From the NCBI RefSeq assembly GCF_900110075.1, contig NZ_FOCJ01000004.1:124001-188000 (forward strand): a DNA stretch of 64,000 nt, given 5' to 3'. Below, piece after piece: positions 8,265-16,295 of the stretch. The notes under the pieces were generated by a model that searched no databases, was not told the origin of the DNA, and was given only the letters and a program-made list of their open reading frames with translations. This DNA comes from Paenibacillus sp. OV219. GTDB lineage: Bacteria > Bacillota > Bacilli > Paenibacillales > Paenibacillaceae. Each line of letters starts with the position of its first letter. Positions within the stretch are counted from its first letter, which is position 1. The translations under genes were made by a program, and so were the position numbers.

Positions 8265-8904
8265 TTCCGTCATTTCCGTCATTTCCGTCATTTCCGTCAT
8301 TTCCATCATGTCCGCTTTTTCCATCTTTTCCATCATCACTCTTCTTGCGGAACACATCCGCACTCCGTATATATTCAGTATCCGGCACACCGAGCTTCGC
8401 ATTCGCCGCGCGGGCAGCTGCGAAGAAATAATCGGACAACCGGTTCATATAAGTCTGCACCGGCTCATGCACCTGCAGCTCTGCAGCCAGCGTTACAATA
8501 CGACGTTCCGCTCTGCGACATACTGTCCGGCACACATGCAGCAGCGCCGACACTTCACTCCCGCCTGGCAATATAAACTTCGTAATCGCCGGAGCCGCAT
8601 CCGTATGCGCATCGATCCAGCCTTCAAGACGAGCAGCCGAAGCCGGCGCCATCTTCAACTCACGCCCATTCGGATCAGCAAAAGCAAGGTCCGAGCCACA
8701 GTCGAACAGCTCCTGCTGAATTTCCAGCAGCTCTTCCACAAGCTCTTGAAGTCCAGCCGCCGCAGCGACCGCTGCCGTCTGGCCGACAAAGCTGTTCAAC
8801 TCATCCACTGTGCCGTAAGCCTCAACCCGGTTGTCGTCCTTGCGAACCCGGCCGCCTTTGACCGATGTATTGCCTTTATCGCCTGTACGAGTATACAGTT
8901 TCAT
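8248..8904 (-). CDS. yvqK: PduO-type cob(I)alamin adenosyltransferase
   Basis: A 218-residue protein beginning KLYTRTGDKGNTSVKGGRV, the ATP-binding opening of PduO-type enzymes, followed by VEAYGTVDELNSFVG and the RTVCRRAERR motif. It adenosylates cob(I)alamin to coenzyme B12. The ATG at 8904 follows GGTGGCGAG. The last 30 or so residues are abnormal: after the conserved end the chain continues into Gly-Asn-Asp triplets (five copies) encoded by a 9-bp repeat that is also read in another frame as the start of the next gene. That tail is probably disordered and dispensable. Confidence 0.9.
   Translation of the reverse strand: MKLYTRTGDKGNTSVKGGRVRKDDNRVEAYGTVDELNSFVGQTAAVAAAAGLQELVEELLEIQQELFDCGSDLAFADPNGRELKMAPASAARLEGWIDAHTDAAPAITKFILPGGSEVSALLHVCRTVCRRAERRIVTLAAELQVHEPVQTYMNRLSDYFFAAARAANAKLGVPDTEYIRSADVFRKKSDDGKDGKSGHDGNDGNDGNDGNDGNDGEN
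8261..8305. repeat. 9-bp minisatellite at a gene overlap
   Basis: TCATTTCCG occurs at 8261, 8270, 8279 and 8288, with TCATTTCCA at 8297. The unit is three codons, so copy changes keep both reading frames open. Confidence 0.95.
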
Positions 8905-8972
8905 CGCTCGCCACCATCCCGTCCTATCCAAAATACTACTCCCCATCATAGCACAAAAGCTCCCGCTAACGC

Positions 8973-10145
8973 CTAGGTGGAGCCAATTTCCTGAGCTGCC
9001 ATACTGCCTCGTTTCCCATACACGGAAAGCAGAACGAGACTGAATAAGAGTGCACATAACGACAAGCTTGAAATAATTAAATAGAAATAATGCACGCCAG
9101 CCGATTCATACAGCACACCGCCCGCATACGAAGCAACGATTCCTGAGACGCCGAAGAACAGCAGCGCAAGAACAGTTTGTCCAGTCGCCTTCCACTCTTC
9201 CGGCACAATCCGGTACAGATACTGAATAGCAGCCGTGTAGAAGATTGGGAACGTGAACATTTGGATGCCTTGAATGTAAACGAGCGCGTGCGGGTCGGTC
9301 ACCCATGCCGATATAAAGAACCGCAAGAAATAGAAGAAGCTTGCAAAAGCAATCATAGCCAGCTCCCGCCCTTTGCGCATCCACCAGAAGCTCAGCGCAA
9401 ATACGAGAATTTCTGTGCCCGCCGCGAGGAACCACGCTTGCCCGACAAGCTCTGGACTGCCGCCTAGATCATGCAACGACACGCCTAAATACGTATCGTT
9501 CATCCGGGATGGCACGGCAGCGATGAAGATTAATACGAGAAACATAAGTGTCTCGCGATGGCTAAGAAACTGGGCTAAACTTTTCATCGAGACAGGCTTG
9601 CTCGCAGCAGGCACATCCGTCAACGTCAAACAGACGATGAAGCTTACCGCACACAGCGCAGCAAACAGCGGCGCCATGCCGCTCACACCGAAGTAAAGCA
9701 TGACGTAACCGACCGCAAGCGACATAACGGCATAGCCGAGCGCACCGAATGTGCGGATCGAGCCATAGCTGACGCCGCGCAGCTCGGAGATCTGGAAGTT
9801 GAGGCTCTCCGTCAGCGGATCCATCGGCAGCAGGAAGCAGTAGAGCAGCATCGTGAATAGCACGAGCAAGAGGAAGCTCCCTGAGGCGTAGAGCAGGTAG
9901 CCGATTACTGCCGAGCACGCGATAAGCACAAGCAGCACCTTGCGGATCGTTTTGGCACGGTCGCTAATCATTCCCCAGAACGGCTGGGCGAAGATCGACA
10001 CAAAGCCGCCCGTTCCGATAATGATGCCGATCTTCGTAGCAGATTGTCCTTGCGCATCCAGATAGACAGGCAAGAATGAGATAAACATCGCAAGTAACGC
10101 GAAAAATAAAAAGTTAAATAAGCGCAGATTTGCTGGGGATTTCAT
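8973..10145 (-). CDS. MFS transporter (12 membrane segments)
   Basis: A 390-residue integral membrane protein beginning MKSPANLRLFNFLFF with about twelve hydrophobic segments. GMISDRAKTIRKVLL in the loop between segments 2 and 3 is the major-facilitator signature. It resembles the MFS_1-like/LacY-type branch that includes sugar and nucleoside symporters, but the substrate is unknown. It ends 68 nt before the adenosyltransferase start, so the two may be cotranscribed; a functional link is not evident. Confidence 0.85.
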   Translation of the reverse strand: MKSPANLRLFNFLFFALLAMFISFLPVYLDAQGQSATKIGIIIGTGGFVSIFAQPFWGMISDRAKTIRKVLLVLIACSAVIGYLLYASGSFLLLVLFTMLLYCFLLPMDPLTESLNFQISELRGVSYGSIRTFGALGYAVMSLAVGYVMLYFGVSGMAPLFAALCAVSFIVCLTLTDVPAASKPVSMKSLAQFLSHRETLMFLVLIFIAAVPSRMNDTYLGVSLHDLGGSPELVGQAWFLAAGTEILVFALSFWWMRKGRELAMIAFASFFYFLRFFISAWVTDPHALVYIQGIQMFTFPIFYTAAIQYLYRIVPEEWKATGQTVLALLFFGVSGIVASYAGGVLYESAGVHYFYLIISSLSLCALLFSLVLLSVYGKRGSMAAQEIGST

Positions 10146-10280
10146 GTTGAATCGTTTACTCCTTCTTCTTTGCCAAGTGAAAACGGGCTATCGCCGTCTT
10201 CCGGTGGCGTATGCTAACGTTTCGCGGAGATATCTAAGCAAAGTGTGGTAAAAACTTATTCTTTCTTAGATTTACAAAAG

Positions 10281-10304
10281 AAAAGAAGTCCTTGATAAGG
10301 ACCT
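10281..10304 (-). terminator. Terminator after the Spo0E-like gene
   Basis: AGGTCCTT and AAGGACTT pair around ATC on the minus strand (7 of 8 positions) and are followed by CTTTTCTTTT. Confidence 0.75.
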
Positions 10305-10344
10305 CTTCCGCTCCCGAAGTCGACTGCCGCAGCGCCAACCCGTC

Positions 10345-10557
10345 TTACGAGTGCAACGCTGCGTAGCTTCTTCGAAATTGCATATATTCGTTTATTTTCA
10401 TATCGAGAAGCCGACTTAGGTCAATAACCTTCTCCGAGCTAAATGTCGCTTCTTCAATATAGGATTGCTCCATTTTGATTCGCAGCGCATAGATCTCGTC
10501 TTCAAGAAGACGTATGGATGAGGACATAAGCTTACGACCCGTTTTTGCACAAGCCAT
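10345..10557 (-). CDS. Spo0E-like aspartyl-phosphate phosphatase
   Basis: A 70-residue protein. LLEDEIYALRIKMEQSYIEE and VIDLSRLLDMKINEYMQF form the two-helix Spo0E fold, and SRLLD is the signature carrying the catalytic Asp. Such proteins dephosphorylate Spo0A-phosphate or related response regulators and so delay sporulation. The start is placed at the third Met (10557), 7 nt after GGAGG; the longest frame begins at 10575 with the ribosome binding site inside it. It is a single gene with its own terminator. Confidence 0.88.
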   Translation of the reverse strand: MACAKTGRKLMSSSIRLLEDEIYALRIKMEQSYIEEATFSSEKVIDLSRLLDMKINEYMQFRRSYAALHS

Positions 10558-10692
10558 TGCCATCCCTCCTGTCATCAGCTCAAACGAAGTAAACTTGCGC
10601 GCAATTATAAAGTTTTTTAAATTATAACAAAGTTTGGGAAAACTGAGTAGTATCCATTTTTAGTAAATTTGACCTATTGCGCACAAATGAAG

Positions 10693-11910
10693 CTAGTTGC
10701 CTTTAAGCTCTCTCACGTAAAGGCCGATTCGTTCGATCGCTTCGGTAATCAGATTCACTTGTGTCGCGTAGGAGCATCGCAGATGTCCTTCTCCGCCGAG
10801 ACCGAATACATCGCCCGGCACAGCTGCTACTTTATGCTTATTCAAGAGGCCAGTCGCAAACTCCTCCGAAGTAAGTCCAAGGCCGGCAATGGAAGGGAAG
10901 GCGTAGAACGCGCCTTGCGGCTCGTGGCATTCAAGTCCGATCTCGCGGAAGCCCTTAACAACGATTCTACGACGCTGATTATACGATTCCACCATCCGAT
11001 TCTTCTCTTCCATGCCGTTGCGAAGTGCTTCAAGCGCAGCAACCTGTGCCATATTGGAAGCACACATAACGGTATATTGGTGAATCTTCAGCATCGCCGA
11101 AATCAACTCAGGATGACCGCATGCGTAACCAATCCGCCAGCCCGTCATCGCGAACGCCTTGGAGAACCCGCTCACTAGAATCGTGCGGTCCTTCATGCCA
11201 GGCATCGCAGCGAAGCTGACATGCTTCGTGCCGTAAGTAAGCTCCGCATAGATTTCGTCAGAGATAACGATGAGATCATGCTCTTCCACAACCTTCGCAA
11301 TCGGCAACCAGTCTTCATAGGTCATAATGCCGCCTGTCGGGTTGCTTGGGTAGCACAGAATAAGCAGCTTCGAGCGTGGTGTAATCACTGCTTTGAGCGA
11401 TTCAGCCGTTAGCTTAAAGTTATCCTTCGCGAACGTCTCAACGCCGACTGGAACACCGCCGCTAAGCGCCGTAATCGGCGAATAAGAGATGTAACACGGC
11501 TCTGGCACGAGAATTTCGTCGCCCGGTTCAATCAAGGCACGCAGTGCAAGGTCAATCGCCTCGCTGCCGCCGACCGTAACTATGATTTCATTCGCCGGAT
11601 CATAGGTCACGTCAAATTCACGATTCAAATAAATGCCGATTTCCTCACGCAGCTCAGGCGTTCCAGCATTCGAAGTATATTGCGTCTTGCCTGTTTCAAG
11701 CGCATACACGCTTGCCTCACGTACATGCCACGGCGTCACAAAATCCGGCTCACCTACGCCAAGAGTAATAATATCTTTACGTCCGCTTGCCAAATCGAAG
11801 AATCGGCGGATGCCCGACGGTTTAATGGACCGTACTTGCTCCGAGAGATAGTCCGACATGGATGCGCGGCGCGTCAATGTTCCTGTTTGCTTTTCCTCGT
11901 CCTTAATCAT
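10693..11910 (-). CDS. alaT: Aminotransferase, AlaT/PatA type
   Basis: A 405-residue class I aminotransferase: GVGEPDFVTPWHVREA, TSNAGTPELREEI, CYPSNPTGG, VISDEIYAEL and SGFSKAFAMTGWRIGY, whose Lys binds pyridoxal phosphate. The immediately preceding Lrp/AsnC gene reproduces the B. subtilis yugG-yugH (alaR-alaT) pair, in which the enzyme transaminates alanine and pyruvate. Relatives (PatA) also act on N-acetyl-LL-diaminopimelate, so the symbol rests mainly on the gene neighbourhood. AAAGGGGTG precedes the ATG. Confidence 0.85.
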   Translation of the reverse strand: MIKDEEKQTGTLTRRASMSDYLSEQVRSIKPSGIRRFFDLASGRKDIITLGVGEPDFVTPWHVREASVYALETGKTQYTSNAGTPELREEIGIYLNREFDVTYDPANEIIVTVGGSEAIDLALRALIEPGDEILVPEPCYISYSPITALSGGVPVGVETFAKDNFKLTAESLKAVITPRSKLLILCYPSNPTGGIMTYEDWLPIAKVVEEHDLIVISDEIYAELTYGTKHVSFAAMPGMKDRTILVSGFSKAFAMTGWRIGYACGHPELISAMLKIHQYTVMCASNMAQVAALEALRNGMEEKNRMVESYNQRRRIVVKGFREIGLECHEPQGAFYAFPSIAGLGLTSEEFATGLLNKHKVAAVPGDVFGLGGEGHLRCSYATQVNLITEAIERIGLYVRELKGN

Positions 11911-11926
11911 ACGGAATTACACCCCT

Positions 11927-12418
11927 TTACGGCGAGACAAGAAGACGGTGATCGTCCTCATGCTCTTCGAATATAATGCCGTCCTGCTTATATTTCTTCA
12001 GAATAAAGAATGTTTTCGTAGAAAGTACAGCGTCGATTGGCGACAGTTTATTCGAAACGAAGGACGCGACGTCCTTAAGTGTCTTGCCTTGGACCTCAAC
12101 GAGCAAATCGTAGGCTCCTGACATCAGATAAACCGATTTCACTTCCGGATATAAGTAAATCCGTTCAGCGATGCCTTCGAAACCACGGCCCCGCTCCGGT
12201 GTAATTTGAACTTCTATAAGTGCAGTGACTTTCTCGTCTTCAACCTTGCTCCAATTAACAACGGTCGCATATTTGACGATGATATGATCCTGCTCCAATT
12301 CCGCAATCGCCTGCTTTACCTCCGCGGCGGGCGCGTCAAGCATTGTCGCGATTATTTCCGCGCTGCGTCTTGCATCCTCTTTAAGCAGTTCAAGTATTTG
12401 CCTTTTTCGTTCATTCAT
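11927..12418 (-). CDS. alaR: Lrp/AsnC-family regulator of the aminotransferase gene
   Basis: A 163-residue protein. Residues 1-50 form a winged helix-turn-helix (RQILELLKEDARRSAEIIATML, VKQAIAELEQDHII); the C-terminal half is an alpha/beta domain (TALIEVQITPERG, VYLMSGAYDLLVEVQG) of the RAM type that binds amino acids. The ATG at 12418 is 8 nt from AGGAGGG; a TTG two codons earlier is less likely. It lies 16 nt upstream of alaT on the same strand, matching alaR-alaT of Bacillus. Confidence 0.88.
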   Translation of the reverse strand: MNERKRQILELLKEDARRSAEIIATMLDAPAAEVKQAIAELEQDHIIVKYATVVNWSKVEDEKVTALIEVQITPERGRGFEGIAERIYLYPEVKSVYLMSGAYDLLVEVQGKTLKDVASFVSNKLSPIDAVLSTKTFFILKKYKQDGIIFEEHEDDHRLLVSP

Positions 12419-12548
12419 CGTCAAACCCTCCTGTTTCCTTCACATTTACGAAGCTTCCAAGCCTCCAAAGTGAAATAGCTATAAAGATTATATTACAACG
12501 AATCAGGGCGTCCTGCAAAGCAGAAAACAAATGCATGGTTTCCACACT

Positions 12549-12570
12549 AAAAAAGACCCCGAAGGGTCTT
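12549..12570 (-). terminator. Terminator after the CotF-like gene
   Basis: AAGACCC and GGGTCTT flank a four-base loop at 12553-12570; the minus strand continues into a run of six T. Confidence 0.9.
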
Positions 12571-12587
12571 GGATAGCGCCGCCATCC

Positions 12588-13058
12588 TTACATATAGTAC
12601 GGATTCGGGTTATGCTGCTGCTGGGACTGGCCTGCATGCTGCTGATACTGCGTATTTTGCGGCTGCTGATATTGTACCGGCTGGTACTGCTGCTGTATGC
12701 GATAACCGCCTCCGCCAAGAGAGAGCTGCTGTAGAAACTGATCGGTCTTCTGCGCAGTCTGCTGATTCTGTTTCAGCTGTTTGTCGATCTCTTGCCGAAG
12801 AGCTGGCGAAGATGTGCTGTACATATTGTTCTGTTCCATGACCTTAAAGAGCTGCCCCTGCATTTGCAGCGTGCTGTTCAGCAGATTCGTAAAGAGCGCT
12901 CGTACTTGCTGGCAGCTGGATTCTGTAGCGGCCGTTGTATACTCGCTGACGACTCGCTTCAAGTCGGCAAGTACGGTATAGGCTAGATCTTCATCGGTGA
13001 GTATCGGCTGATGAAGGGTTTGTCCTTGTTGTTGTTGTTGATATGGTTGCTGGTACAC
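12588..13058 (-). CDS. Spore coat protein, CotF-like
   Basis: A 156-residue protein from the GTG at 13058, chosen because GGGAGGG lies 9 nt upstream. Gln/Tyr-rich ends surround a helical core (PILTDEDLAYTVLADLKRVV, CQQVRALFTNLLNSTLQMQG) that resembles the CotF domain. The C-terminal 40 residues are almost all Gln, Tyr, Pro and Asn, typical of cross-linkable coat proteins. It ends a minus-strand series of coat genes and has a strong terminator. The precise coat layer is unknown. Confidence 0.8.
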   Translation of the reverse strand: MYQQPYQQQQQGQTLHQPILTDEDLAYTVLADLKRVVSEYTTAATESSCQQVRALFTNLLNSTLQMQGQLFKVMEQNNMYSTSSPALRQEIDKQLKQNQQTAQKTDQFLQQLSLGGGGYRIQQQYQPVQYQQPQNTQYQQHAGQSQQQHNPNPYYM

Positions 13059-13089
13059 TTTCGCTATCCCTCCCTTACTTGGCACAGCA

Positions 13090-13314
13090 TTATTGCTGCG
13101 GCTGCATCGGCGCTAGCTGCTGATGCTGGCTAATGGATTGAAGCAGCATTTGCACATGCTGCTTGTGGGTTTGAATCATTTGCTGACCTAGCTGACGTAA
13201 GGCAATATTGGTTGCGGACTCCGCCATAACTGCATTTTGCTTAATGAGCAAATCTTCATTCGAGATCGAATCGACCAAATACTCAAGTTCCTTGCCTGTC
13301 AAAGCTTGAAGCAA
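13090..13314 (-). CDS. Small CotF-like companion coat protein
   Basis: Seventy-four residues from the TTG at 13314, which is 9 nt after CAGGAGG; the longer frame from 13377 contains that ribosome binding site and is rejected. The chain is helical and Gln-rich (LGQQMIQTHKQHVQMLLQSI) with a Pro/Gln tail. It starts 31 nt before the CotF-like gene and is probably cotranscribed with it. The similarity to coat proteins is by composition and context only. Confidence 0.65.
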   Translation of the reverse strand: MLQALTGKELEYLVDSISNEDLLIKQNAVMAESATNIALRQLGQQMIQTHKQHVQMLLQSISQHQQLAPMQPQQ

Positions 13315-13433
13315 TGTTTTGTACCTCCTGGATGTAAAAAATGTCGTTTGCTTAGCTATTATGCCCTTTCTTTCCACTGCGTATGTAGCCGTTTCTCCCC
13401 GCAGAAAGGGAAGAAAGCGGTGAGTGCCTGCGA

Positions 13434-14102
13434 TTATGGCAAATGAACGGTTTTGACATGATCAAAGTGCAGAAATACCGGGTTGCCGCCTGCTGTAGAC
13501 AGTTCAATCATATTTTGGTCGAGGCCCTTGAGTACGCCGATCTTGTTCGGATTCTCCCCTAAGTCGAGGATGACAAATTCTCCAATCAGCTTGCGAAGCT
13601 GTTGATCAAAGGTTCTAGCGAGTGTAATAGGCGAGGGTTTGAGCGGAAATTGTTCTGGAGTCAGCGTATATGGCGTCACATTGGGGTTGTAAGGAATTAA
13701 ATATTTCAGATGCTGTAATGAGACGATAACGGAATGGTACACGGGTGAGTAGAAGACGAAGAAATCGTTCATTACGCTGGTCAAGTAGCCATGGATCGAT
13801 TGATTGCCGGTTATATACAGCTCGGAGAACATCCCTTTGGCATTCATAAGCACTTTGCGGTAAGAAATTGGATCATTCTGCGGTTCAAATGGGAGCTCAG
13901 GGACATCTATTTCTTGCTGCGTATCGTTCTTGGCCAGCCTAAGCTGCTGCAGATGGATCAAAGGAACATACAGAAACTGCGTACCGTTATGAAGCACGAG
14001 AATATCTTGACCTAGATCAATAAGCTTGCCGCGAATAGGCATCATCTTTCCTGAGATGTCAAGCTCGACATAACGGTCTAATAAAGGGTGACGATGTTTC
14101 AT
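13434..14102 (-). CDS. CotB-like spore coat protein
   Basis: A 222-residue protein starting at an ATG after AAAGGAGG. It is built of Sm-like beta-strand repeats such as GKLIDLGQDILVLHNGTQFL with IHLQQLRL, and IGVLKGLDQNMIELSTAGG with HFDHVKTVHL. These parallel the strand-turn-HVKSI pattern of CotB. It lacks the Ser-rich C-terminal tail of B. subtilis CotB. It probably binds in the coat beside the full-length CotB encoded upstream. The family call rests on the repeated pattern and the neighbourhood. Confidence 0.65.
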   Translation of the reverse strand: MKHRHPLLDRYVELDISGKMMPIRGKLIDLGQDILVLHNGTQFLYVPLIHLQQLRLAKNDTQQEIDVPELPFEPQNDPISYRKVLMNAKGMFSELYITGNQSIHGYLTSVMNDFFVFYSPVYHSVIVSLQHLKYLIPYNPNVTPYTLTPEQFPLKPSPITLARTFDQQLRKLIGEFVILDLGENPNKIGVLKGLDQNMIELSTAGGNPVFLHFDHVKTVHLP

Positions 14103-14122
14103 GAAATCGGCCTCCTTTCATC

Positions 14123-14425
14123 CTAATAAATGCGTCCATGCATAGAGACTGAGTAGACTTGCAAGCAGCGTTGCCCGCCGCCGGCGAGAATAGCGGACAC
14201 TGATATATGAAAGCCAAGTTCCGAAGCGAGAAAGCGGATCAGACCAGTTTGCTGCAAGCCGTCCACAATCACATCAATACCGAACGCAAAGAAGAGGAGT
14301 TGCCGAGGAGTCTTTGCCGCCACATCTCGCACGCAAGCGACGACGATGATCATGCAAATCTGAAACAGCCGCCAATTGACAGGAAGACTTTCTGGAGATG
14401 GTGTATGTGTGCTGGAAGTTATCAT
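14123..14425 (-). CDS. Small putative membrane protein in the coat cluster
   Basis: One hundred residues. An AGGGGAGA box 5 nt before the ATG is the main reason to accept it. Two hydrophobic stretches (ICMIIVVACV and QLLFFAFGIDVIVDGL) suggest membrane association. No family was recognised. It fills the gap between the two CotB-like genes on the same strand. It could still be a chance frame in an otherwise empty 418-nt gap. Confidence 0.45.
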   Translation of the reverse strand: MITSSTHTPSPESLPVNWRLFQICMIIVVACVRDVAAKTPRQLLFFAFGIDVIVDGLQQTGLIRFLASELGFHISVSAILAGGGQRCLQVYSVSMHGRIY

Positions 14426-14454
14426 GAATCTCTCCCCTTGTCAGCGTGTAAGGC

Positions 14455-14484
14455 TTAGCCGGGGCCGGCTTAATAGCCGTAGCC
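14455..14484 (-). terminator. Stable hairpin downstream of cotB
   Basis: CGGGGC/GCCCCG enclose a second stem CGGCT/AGCCG. There is no T tract, so it may be a processing or stability element, or a weak terminator, after cotB. Confidence 0.45.
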
Positions 14485-14520
14485 CCGACATGCACCTAGG
14501 CCTTATTAACCGTGGGAGAA

Positions 14521-15207
14521 TTACTTCCCGGATCTGCAGCTTTTACCGCTTTTGCCGCCTTTAGCAGATGCATTGCGATTGCCGCGTGCGTTGCCGTTTG
14601 CGCCGCTGTTGCCGCCGCTTTTGTTTCCTCCGCTGCCGCCTGTGCCACGGCTGCCTTGGCTACCTTTGCTGCCGCCGCTTGCATAGATGCCAGCAGTTTT
14701 AACTGTTTTGATGTGGTAAAGCGGGATTTGGACCAATTCTTGACCTACAACCAGCATAAGTGCTTGGTTGCCAACTTGTGCGACAAAGCCCTCGATACGT
14801 TCTGGACCGCCCCAGTTGATTTGAACGAATTTGCGAGTCAGCTGGTGGAGTACGCCGTTGAAGCTGTCTGCGTTAATAAATTTGTAATGATCCATTCCAC
14901 GGCTAGTTTGGCCTGGAAGGTCTGTAACGCTTTTAACATGAGATGCATTGATATACACGAAGCCTGTGCTAGACCGAAGCACGAGATAACCTGTTTTAAC
15001 ACCAATCATGCGGCCTTCAAGCGATTCAGGACCGCCGCGGTTAATGCGAACGTTCATACCCATTTGAGATTCCAAGAAGTTTTGCCCTCCCGATTCATGT
15101 TTTGGTGGTTGATTTCCACGACTTCCTTGCGTTCTTTGTGGTCTTTGACCGCTTCTGTTGCAGCAGCCGCCATTTCCCATTTGCCAATTGTTGCTCTTAA
15201 CTTCCAT
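14521..15207 (-). CDS. cotB: Spore coat protein CotB
   Basis: A 228-residue protein from the ATG at 15207, preceded by GGAGGG. It contains CotB units: VRINRGGPESLEGRMIGV and FVQINWGGPERIEGFVAQV, each followed by a strand and SHVKSV or YHIKTV. In B. subtilis CotB the same INRGGPE-type units occur. The C-terminal 60 residues are low-complexity Gly/Ser/Asn/Lys (SKGSQGSRGTGGSGG, ending KSCRSGK), the counterpart of the Ser/Lys/Arg tail that CotH phosphorylates. It is divergent from the Gly-Ser-X repeat gene and close to cotH, as in Bacillus. CotB is an outer-coat protein. Confidence 0.88.
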   Translation of the reverse strand: MEVKSNNWQMGNGGCCNRSGQRPQRTQGSRGNQPPKHESGGQNFLESQMGMNVRINRGGPESLEGRMIGVKTGYLVLRSSTGFVYINASHVKSVTDLPGQTSRGMDHYKFINADSFNGVLHQLTRKFVQINWGGPERIEGFVAQVGNQALMLVVGQELVQIPLYHIKTVKTAGIYASGGSKGSQGSRGTGGSGGNKSGGNSGANGNARGNRNASAKGGKSGKSCRSGK

Positions 15208-15513
15208 ACCAAAATCCCTCCGTAAAGTAATAGATTTTGACCTGTACCACGACGAAAGCACCGGTGCAAATACGTGACGATTCGACCTACCTAACATACG
15301 GTTCATCCATCTCGCTTCGGCATTCATCCCTCCATTACTTGCCCCGGTGAAATCTATCATGGGAGACAATTTATAATGTATTTATATGTATCCCGTATCT
15401 TAGAGGTACTAGTTTTATATCTATTTTCTAGAAGATTAGTCATTAGCCCGGTGCGATTGATAGATTCGAATCATAGCTTGTATTAGAAACTATTAAAGGA
15501 GGAATAACATACT
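15208..15513. promoter_or_regulatory. Divergent promoter region of cotB and the Gly-Ser-X gene
   Basis: This 306-bp gap separates two outward-facing coat genes and must hold both promoters. It is A/T-rich around 15360-15440. No clear SigK -10 (CATANNNTA) could be fixed by eye. A palindrome GATTCGAATC lies near 15464. No gene is seen in it. Confidence 0.5.
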
Positions 15514-16191
15514 TTGCAAAGAAAAATGACGATTTCGACACAAGGCAGCCAAGGTTCCCGTGGTTCCCAGGGCTCCAACGGTTCCCGTGGTTCCCAAGGC
15601 TCGCGCGGCAACCAACCATCTCAAGGTTCGCAGGGTTCCCGCGGTTCTCAAGGCTCGCGTGGCAACCAACCATCTCAAGGTTCGCAGGGTTCCCGCGGTT
15701 CTCAAGGTTCCCAAGGTTCGCGCGGATCTCAAGGCTCGCAAGGCTCCCGTGGTTCTCAAGGATCGAGTGGTTGGGAAGGCTACGAAGGAAATGGCGGCAA
15801 TGAATATGACTGGGGGAACAGCAAATCTGATGGTTCCTTTGGTATGAGTGCTTATACGCGGGGACGCAACGGCAATAACCAAAGCGGTGGCAACAACAAA
15901 AGCGGCAATAACCAAGGCTCCAACGGCTCTCGCGGTTCCCAAGGCTCCAACGGCTCCCGCGGCAGCCAAGGCTCCCGTGGATCTCAAGGCTCTCGCGGCG
16001 ATCAAGGCTCACGTGGATCTCAAGGCTCTCGCGGTTCCCAAGGTTCCCGTGGCTCCAATGGTTCTCGTGGTTCCCAAGGCTCGCAAGGCTCCCGTGGCTC
16101 CAATGGTTCTCGTGGTTCCCAAGGCTCGCAAGGTTCTCGTGGCTCCAACGGTTCTCGTGGCTCCAACGGTTCGAACGGATCCCGCTGCTAA
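15514..16191 (+). CDS. Gly-Ser-X repeat protein in the CotG position
   Basis: A 225-residue protein starting with TTG after AAAGGAGG. Almost the whole chain is Gly-Ser-Gln, Gly-Ser-Arg and Gly-Ser-Asn triplets, in two blocks (about residues 10-85 and 125-223) around a Gly/Asn-rich centre containing WEGYEGNGGNEYDW. It ends in SRC. It lies between divergent cotB and co-directional cotH, exactly where B. subtilis has cotG, another highly repetitive Ser/basic protein phosphorylated by CotH. It shares no sequence with CotG, so a role as a functional CotG analogue is inferred. The regular Gly at every third position also recalls collagen-like exosporium proteins, but Pro is nearly absent. Confidence 0.75.
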   Translation: MQRKMTISTQGSQGSRGSQGSNGSRGSQGSRGNQPSQGSQGSRGSQGSRGNQPSQGSQGSRGSQGSQGSRGSQGSQGSRGSQGSSGWEGYEGNGGNEYDWGNSKSDGSFGMSAYTRGRNGNNQSGGNNKSGNNQGSNGSRGSQGSNGSRGSQGSRGSQGSRGDQGSRGSQGSRGSQGSRGSNGSRGSQGSQGSRGSNGSRGSQGSQGSRGSNGSRGSNGSNGSRC

Positions 16192-16295
16192 CCTGCAGTT
16201 AGCGCCGCACCATTAGACGAATATCCGCATAGTGTAAATAAGCTGAAGCCTATCGAATGCGATAGGCTTTATCTTTTGGCTAAGGAGATGGTCTA

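Noticed and set aside
14274-14495. A 73-codon frame overlapping the small membrane protein
   Set aside because: No ribosome binding site; the overlapping frame at 14123-14425 has a better one.
15493-16005. Long Ala/Thr-rich frames antisense to the Gly-Ser-X gene
   Set aside because: Complement of the triplet repeats; no ribosome binding site and no family features.
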